Shown piece after piece: positions 16,063 to 18,877 of a stretch of DNA of 18,877 nt. The translations under genes were made by a program, and so were the position numbers. The notes below the pieces were generated by a model. That model was not told where the DNA came from. It saw only the letters and a program-made list of their open reading frames with translations, and did no database searches. The stretch is from Pseudomonadota bacterium (GTDB lineage: Bacteria; Pseudomonadota; Alphaproteobacteria; Rhizobiales; Xanthobacteraceae): positions 1 through 18,877 of the forward strand of contig JAJYAH010000039.1 in the NCBI GenBank assembly GCA_021779635.1, read 5' to 3'. How positions within the stretch are numbered: the first letter of the stretch is position 1; each line of letters begins with the position of its first letter.

Positions 16063-16098
16063 TCGCCGTTCCGATTCCGTCGGAACGGAAAACGCTCC
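16063..16098. repeat. Dispersed palindromic repeat, copy C, doubling as likely terminator
   Basis: CCGTTCCGA (16066-16074) and TCGGAACGG (16080-16088) form a perfect 9-bp stem with loop TTCCG, followed by GAAAACGCTC as in copy A. It occupies almost the whole 39-base gap between two convergent stop codons. There is no long T run, so termination would depend on the hairpin or on Rho. Confidence 0.7.
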
Positions 16099-16100
16099 GG

Positions 16101-17090
16101 TCAGCTGATCAATTTCGCAAACAAATCCGCGTCGACATTGCCGCCCGACAGCACGATGACGACATTCTTGTCGCGTGCATCGATGCGACCGGCCAGCAGT
16201 GCGGCGAGGCCGACCGAGCCGCCGGGCTCGACCACGAGTTTCAATTCCCGAAATGCAAATCCGACCGCCACCGTGACTTCGGCATCGGACGCGGTGACGC
16301 CTTGCGCGAGCAGCCGGGAATTGATCGCGAAAGTGATTTCGCCGGGGATCGACGCCATCAGCGCATCGCAGATGGTGCGGCCTTCGGCGCGATGCGGTTC
16401 GCGTTTACCCGATCGCAGCGAGCGCGCATGATCGTCGAAACCTTCCGGTTCGGCCGAGATCAACATCGCCTGCGGATAGCGCGCCTTGATCGCCGTGGCG
16501 ACACCCGCGATCAGGCCGCCGCCCGACACCGGCGCGATCACGATATCCGGCGCCAGGCCGAGCGCCGCCATGTCCTCGGCGATTTCCCGCCCCACCGTGC
16601 CCTGCCCGGCGATCACCAGCGGATCATCATAGGGCGGCACCAGCGTCGCGCCGCGTTTCTCGGCGATGTCGCGGGCGATGGCTTCACGATTCTCGCGGTC
16701 GCGATCGTACAGCACCACTTGCGCGCCATAGGCCTTGGTGCGCTCGCGCTTGGAGAGCGGGGCATCCGCCGGCATCACGATGGTCGCCGGCATATTCAGG
16801 ATCCTGGCCGCCGCCGCCACGCCCTGGGCGTGGTTGCCGGAGGAGAAGGCGACCACGCCGCCGCCGCGGGCGGCCTTGGGAATCGACGACATCTTGTTGA
16901 AGGCGCCACGAAACTTGAACGAACCGGTCCGCTGCAGCATTTCCGGCTTCAGGAAGATCCTGGTTCCGGCGCGTTCGTTGAGCGCGGGCGATGACAGCAA
17001 CGGCGTTCGCACCGCGAAGTCTGCCAGCACGCGCGCCGCCGCATCGATATCCGCGGCGCCGACAGATGGTATCAGGGACGATTCTGTCAT
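16101..17090 (-). CDS. PLP-dependent threonine/serine dehydratase
   Basis: A 329-residue fold-type II PLP enzyme. Lys59 in GSFKFRGA is the Schiff-base lysine, SSGNHAQG (83-90) binds the substrate carboxylate, SGGGL (189-193) holds the PLP phosphate and SGGNVD (315-320) sits at the ring nitrogen. The reaction is deamination of L-threonine to 2-oxobutanoate or L-serine to pyruvate, with ammonia release. There is no C-terminal ACT regulatory domain, so it is the short catabolic-like form rather than full-length IlvA; serine racemase and hydroxyaspartate or phenylserine dehydratases have the same signature. ATG 17090 fits the family N terminus but lacks a clear ribosome binding site; an in-frame TTG at 17126 is an alternative. 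It follows the glycosyltransferase gene by 51 bases on the same strand. Confidence 0.9.
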   Translation of the reverse strand: MTESSLIPSVGAADIDAAARVLADFAVRTPLLSSPALNERAGTRIFLKPEMLQRTGSFKFRGAFNKMSSIPKAARGGGVVAFSSGNHAQGVAAAARILNMPATIVMPADAPLSKRERTKAYGAQVVLYDRDRENREAIARDIAEKRGATLVPPYDDPLVIAGQGTVGREIAEDMAALGLAPDIVIAPVSGGGLIAGVATAIKARYPQAMLISAEPEGFDDHARSLRSGKREPHRAEGRTICDALMASIPGEITFAINSRLLAQGVTASDAEVTVAVGFAFRELKLVVEPGGSVGLAALLAGRIDARDKNVVIVLSGGNVDADLFAKLIS

Positions 17091-17141
17091 CCGCGACTTG
17101 TATCGCGTACCCTGACATACCGGCAAGGCGCTTAAACCGGA

Positions 17142-18197
17142 TCAGGCGACGAACCGCGGATGCGGCTCGGTGAATGGTACCGTGTCGTCCGTCGGATCAA
17201 CCGTCCGGATATTGGTCATATTGTCGACAAAAGCACGCGCCGAGGCTTCCCAGGAATGCCTTGCGGCAAACTCGCGGCAGGCTTGCGGCGAAATTGTCAT
17301 CGCGGACAGGCACGCGGCGCGCAAATCGTCGTTCAACGCACCGACCGGCGCGGCGCCGATCACGTCGCGGGGACCGGTCACGGGAAACGCCGCGACAGGC
17401 AGGCCGCTGGCGAGCGCCTCCAGCAGAACGAGGCCAAAGGTGTCGGTCTTGCTCGGAAACACGAAGACGTCGGCGGCCGCATAGATCTTCGCCAATTCCT
17501 CGCCCTGCCTCGCGCCCGGAAACACCGCTTTCGGATATTTTCGCGCCAGCGCGGCCCGTGCCGGCCCGTCGCCGACGACCACCTTGGTGCCGGGCAAATC
17601 GAGTTCGAGAAACGCCTCCAGGTTCTTTTCAACCGCAACCCGGCCGACACAAAGAAAGATCGGGCGCGGCAGCCCGAGGTCGGCGGCGCGCGGATGAAAC
17701 AGCCCGGTATCGACGCCGCGCGGCCACAGCACGACGTTGCGAAAGCCCCGCGCGCGCAATTCACCCGCCAGCGCCGGCGTTGCGGCCATCACCGCCTGGC
17801 TGGTCCCGTGGAACCGGCGCAGCGCCGCCCAGATCCACGATTCGGGCACCGGCAAGCGCGCCGAAATGTATTCCGGGAAGCGGGTATGAAAGCTCGTCGT
17901 GAACGGCAACCGGTGCTTGCGACAATGACGGCGCACCAACAATCCGATCGGCCCTTCGGTCGCGATATGGATGCTGTCGGGCCGCGCGTCGGCGATCAGC
18001 CGGACTATTTTCGCCCGGTACGGCAGCGCGAGCCGCAAATCCGGGTAGCTCGGCATCGCAAAGGTGCGGAATGATTCTGGAGTCAGAAAGGAGACCTCGA
18101 CGCCGAGTGCGCGCGCGGCGTCGGCCATCGTGGTCAGCGTGCGCACCACGCCATTGACCTGAGGGTGCCATGCATCGGTCGCGACCAGAATGCGCAT
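17142..18197 (-). CDS. GT4 glycosyltransferase, candidate diacylglycerol glycosyltransferase (Agt-like)
   Basis: A 351-residue GT-B enzyme of family GT4. The N-domain has TDAWHPQVNGVVRTL (7-21); the C-domain has CVGRVAVEKN (183-192), VVVGDGPAR (206-214) and the nucleotide-sugar site PSKTDTFGLVLLEALASG (248-265), a D/E-x7-E motif with Asp252 and Glu260. There is no signal peptide. Such enzymes (MgtA-like) use UDP- or GDP-sugars on lipid acceptors at the inner membrane. The ATG overlaps the stop of the upstream metallophosphoesterase (TGATG), showing tight co-expression. In several alphaproteobacteria a PlcP phospholipase and an Agt glycosyltransferase are paired to make glycolipids when phosphate is scarce, and this pair fits that pattern. 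Other lipid or polysaccharide acceptors are possible. Confidence 0.85.
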   Translation of the reverse strand: MRILVATDAWHPQVNGVVRTLTTMADAARALGVEVSFLTPESFRTFAMPSYPDLRLALPYRAKIVRLIADARPDSIHIATEGPIGLLVRRHCRKHRLPFTTSFHTRFPEYISARLPVPESWIWAALRRFHGTSQAVMAATPALAGELRARGFRNVVLWPRGVDTGLFHPRAADLGLPRPIFLCVGRVAVEKNLEAFLELDLPGTKVVVGDGPARAALARKYPKAVFPGARQGEELAKIYAAADVFVFPSKTDTFGLVLLEALASGLPVAAFPVTGPRDVIGAAPVGALNDDLRAACLSAMTISPQACREFAARHSWEASARAFVDNMTNIRTVDPTDDTVPFTEPHPRFVA

Positions 18198-18877
18198 CAG
18201 GCGGCACGCGCCGCCACCGAGGCTACGGGCGCTGCCCGGCGCAGCGGATCGGTCCAGGTGATGATTTCGAACCGGCCGTCCTCGTGCTCGACAAGGGCGG
18301 TGCAGCTTTCCACCCAGTCGCCGCAGTTCATATAGCGAATGCCATATTCGTCGCGGATGGTGGCGTAGTGGATATGGCCGCAGATCACCCCGTCGGTGCC
18401 GTGACGGCGCGCCTCGGCCGCAAGCGTCTGCTCGAAGGCGCCGATATAATTCACGGCGTTCTTGACCTTCAGCTTGGCCCATTGCGACAGCGACCAGTAC
18501 GGCACGCCGAACCAGCGCCGAAACATGTTGACGATGCGGTTCATCCGGATGGCGAAATCGTAGGCGGTGTCGCCAAGATGCGCGAGCCAGCGCGCATTCT
18601 GCACCACAAGGTCGAAAATATCGCCGTGAATCACCAGATAGCGCCGTCCATCGACACCCTCATGGACGGTGTTTTCCACGACGTCGATGCCGCCAAAATG
18701 CGTTCCGTAGTAGTTCCTCAGGAATTCATCGTGATTGCCCGGCACATAGACGACCTTGGCGCCCTTGCGCGCCTTGCGCAGTATTTTCTGCACGAAATCG
18801 TTGTGCGATTGCGGCCAGTACCAGTTCGATCGCAGCGCCCAGCCGTCGACGATATCGCCGACAAGATAGATGGTATC
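18197..18877 (-). CDS. Metallophosphoesterase, PlcP/LpxH-like (5' end outside window)
   Basis: The last 227 codons including stop are present; the N terminus lies beyond 18877. Calcineurin-type metal motifs are all visible: LVGDIVDGW near the window edge (GD-x2-D), VPGNHDE, VIHGDIFD and GHIHYA. The family is usually annotated as UDP-2,3-diacylglucosamine diphosphatase, but the alphaproteobacterial phospholipase C PlcP, which removes the head group of phosphatidylcholine and related lipids to yield diacylglycerol, belongs to the same superfamily. The one-base overlap with a GT4 lipid-type glycosyltransferase favours PlcP over lipid A synthesis. It has no membrane segment in the visible part. 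A Pho box upstream, if any, would be outside the window. Confidence 0.85.
   Translation of the reverse strand, partial: DTIYLVGDIVDGWALRSNWYWPQSHNDFVQKILRKARKGAKVVYVPGNHDEFLRNYYGTHFGGIDVVENTVHEGVDGRRYLVIHGDIFDLVVQNARWLAHLGDTAYDFAIRMNRIVNMFRRWFGVPYWSLSQWAKLKVKNAVNYIGAFEQTLAAEARRHGTDGVICGHIHYATIRDEYGIRYMNCGDWVESCTALVEHEDGRFEIITWTDPLRRAAPVASVAARAA

Noticed and set aside
18197..18877. Firm assignment as LpxH (lipid A UDP-2,3-diacylglucosamine hydrolase)
   Set aside because: Motifs are shared across the metallophosphoesterase superfamily, and the overlap with a GT4 gene fits PlcP better; the N terminus is missing, so the call is left open.

Overview
The window looks like chromosomal DNA of a GC-rich alphaproteobacterium, most likely of the Bradyrhizobium/Rhodopseudomonas group (Nitrobacteraceae). 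This rests on protein style, on a ferredoxin / thioesterase / ferredoxin reductase neighbourhood that I recall from Rhodopseudomonas, on an STAS-fused MlaE permease, and on dispersed intergenic palindromes of a type common in Bradyrhizobium. No tRNA, rRNA, phage, insertion sequence or CRISPR array was seen.

Left part (1-1705): the 5' end of a thioredoxin-reductase-like ferredoxin-NADP reductase (minus), a divergent hotdog-fold thioesterase (plus), a [2Fe-2S] ferredoxin (minus) and a small histidine phosphotransfer (Hpt) protein (minus). The reductase and ferredoxin probably form an electron-transfer pair.

Centre-left (1745-8300): the main feature is a 1,887-residue membrane-anchored helical protein at 2115-7778. 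Two membrane segments near the N terminus are followed by a very long repeat-built rod, a Pro/Ala-rich linker and a compact C-terminal helical domain. The architecture matches the Agrobacterium growth pole ring protein (GPR) / Sinorhizobium RgsE / Caulobacter TipN type of polar scaffold. The rod contains four 66-bp units (22 residues) and about ten 132-bp units (44 residues), all multiples of 11 residues. A textbook CtrA box, TTAA-N7-TTAAC, lies upstream. Downstream is a 519-nt gene-poor stretch with a REP-like inverted repeat, a dispersed palindrome and a strong bidirectional terminator.

Centre (8298-12482, all minus): a protein of unknown function with an RDHSWGPR motif, and an Mla-type lipid transport operon in the order STAS-MlaE, MlaF, MlaD. 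A dispersed repeat sits between mlaF and mlaD. Four 17-bp tandem repeats lie in the divergent region between this operon and the next gene.

Right part (12679-18877): a dipeptide epimerase (plus) whose 3' end overlaps that of an MFS transporter (minus) by 31 nt; an uncharacterised acidic, proline-rich protein (plus); a PLP-dependent threonine/serine dehydratase (minus); and a translationally coupled pair (minus) made of a metallophosphoesterase and a GT4 glycosyltransferase. That pair resembles the PlcP-Agt lipid-remodelling module that replaces phospholipids with glycolipids under phosphate limitation. The window therefore has several envelope themes (polar growth scaffold, lipid trafficking, murein peptide metabolism, glycolipid synthesis), but I see no proof that these loci are functionally linked.
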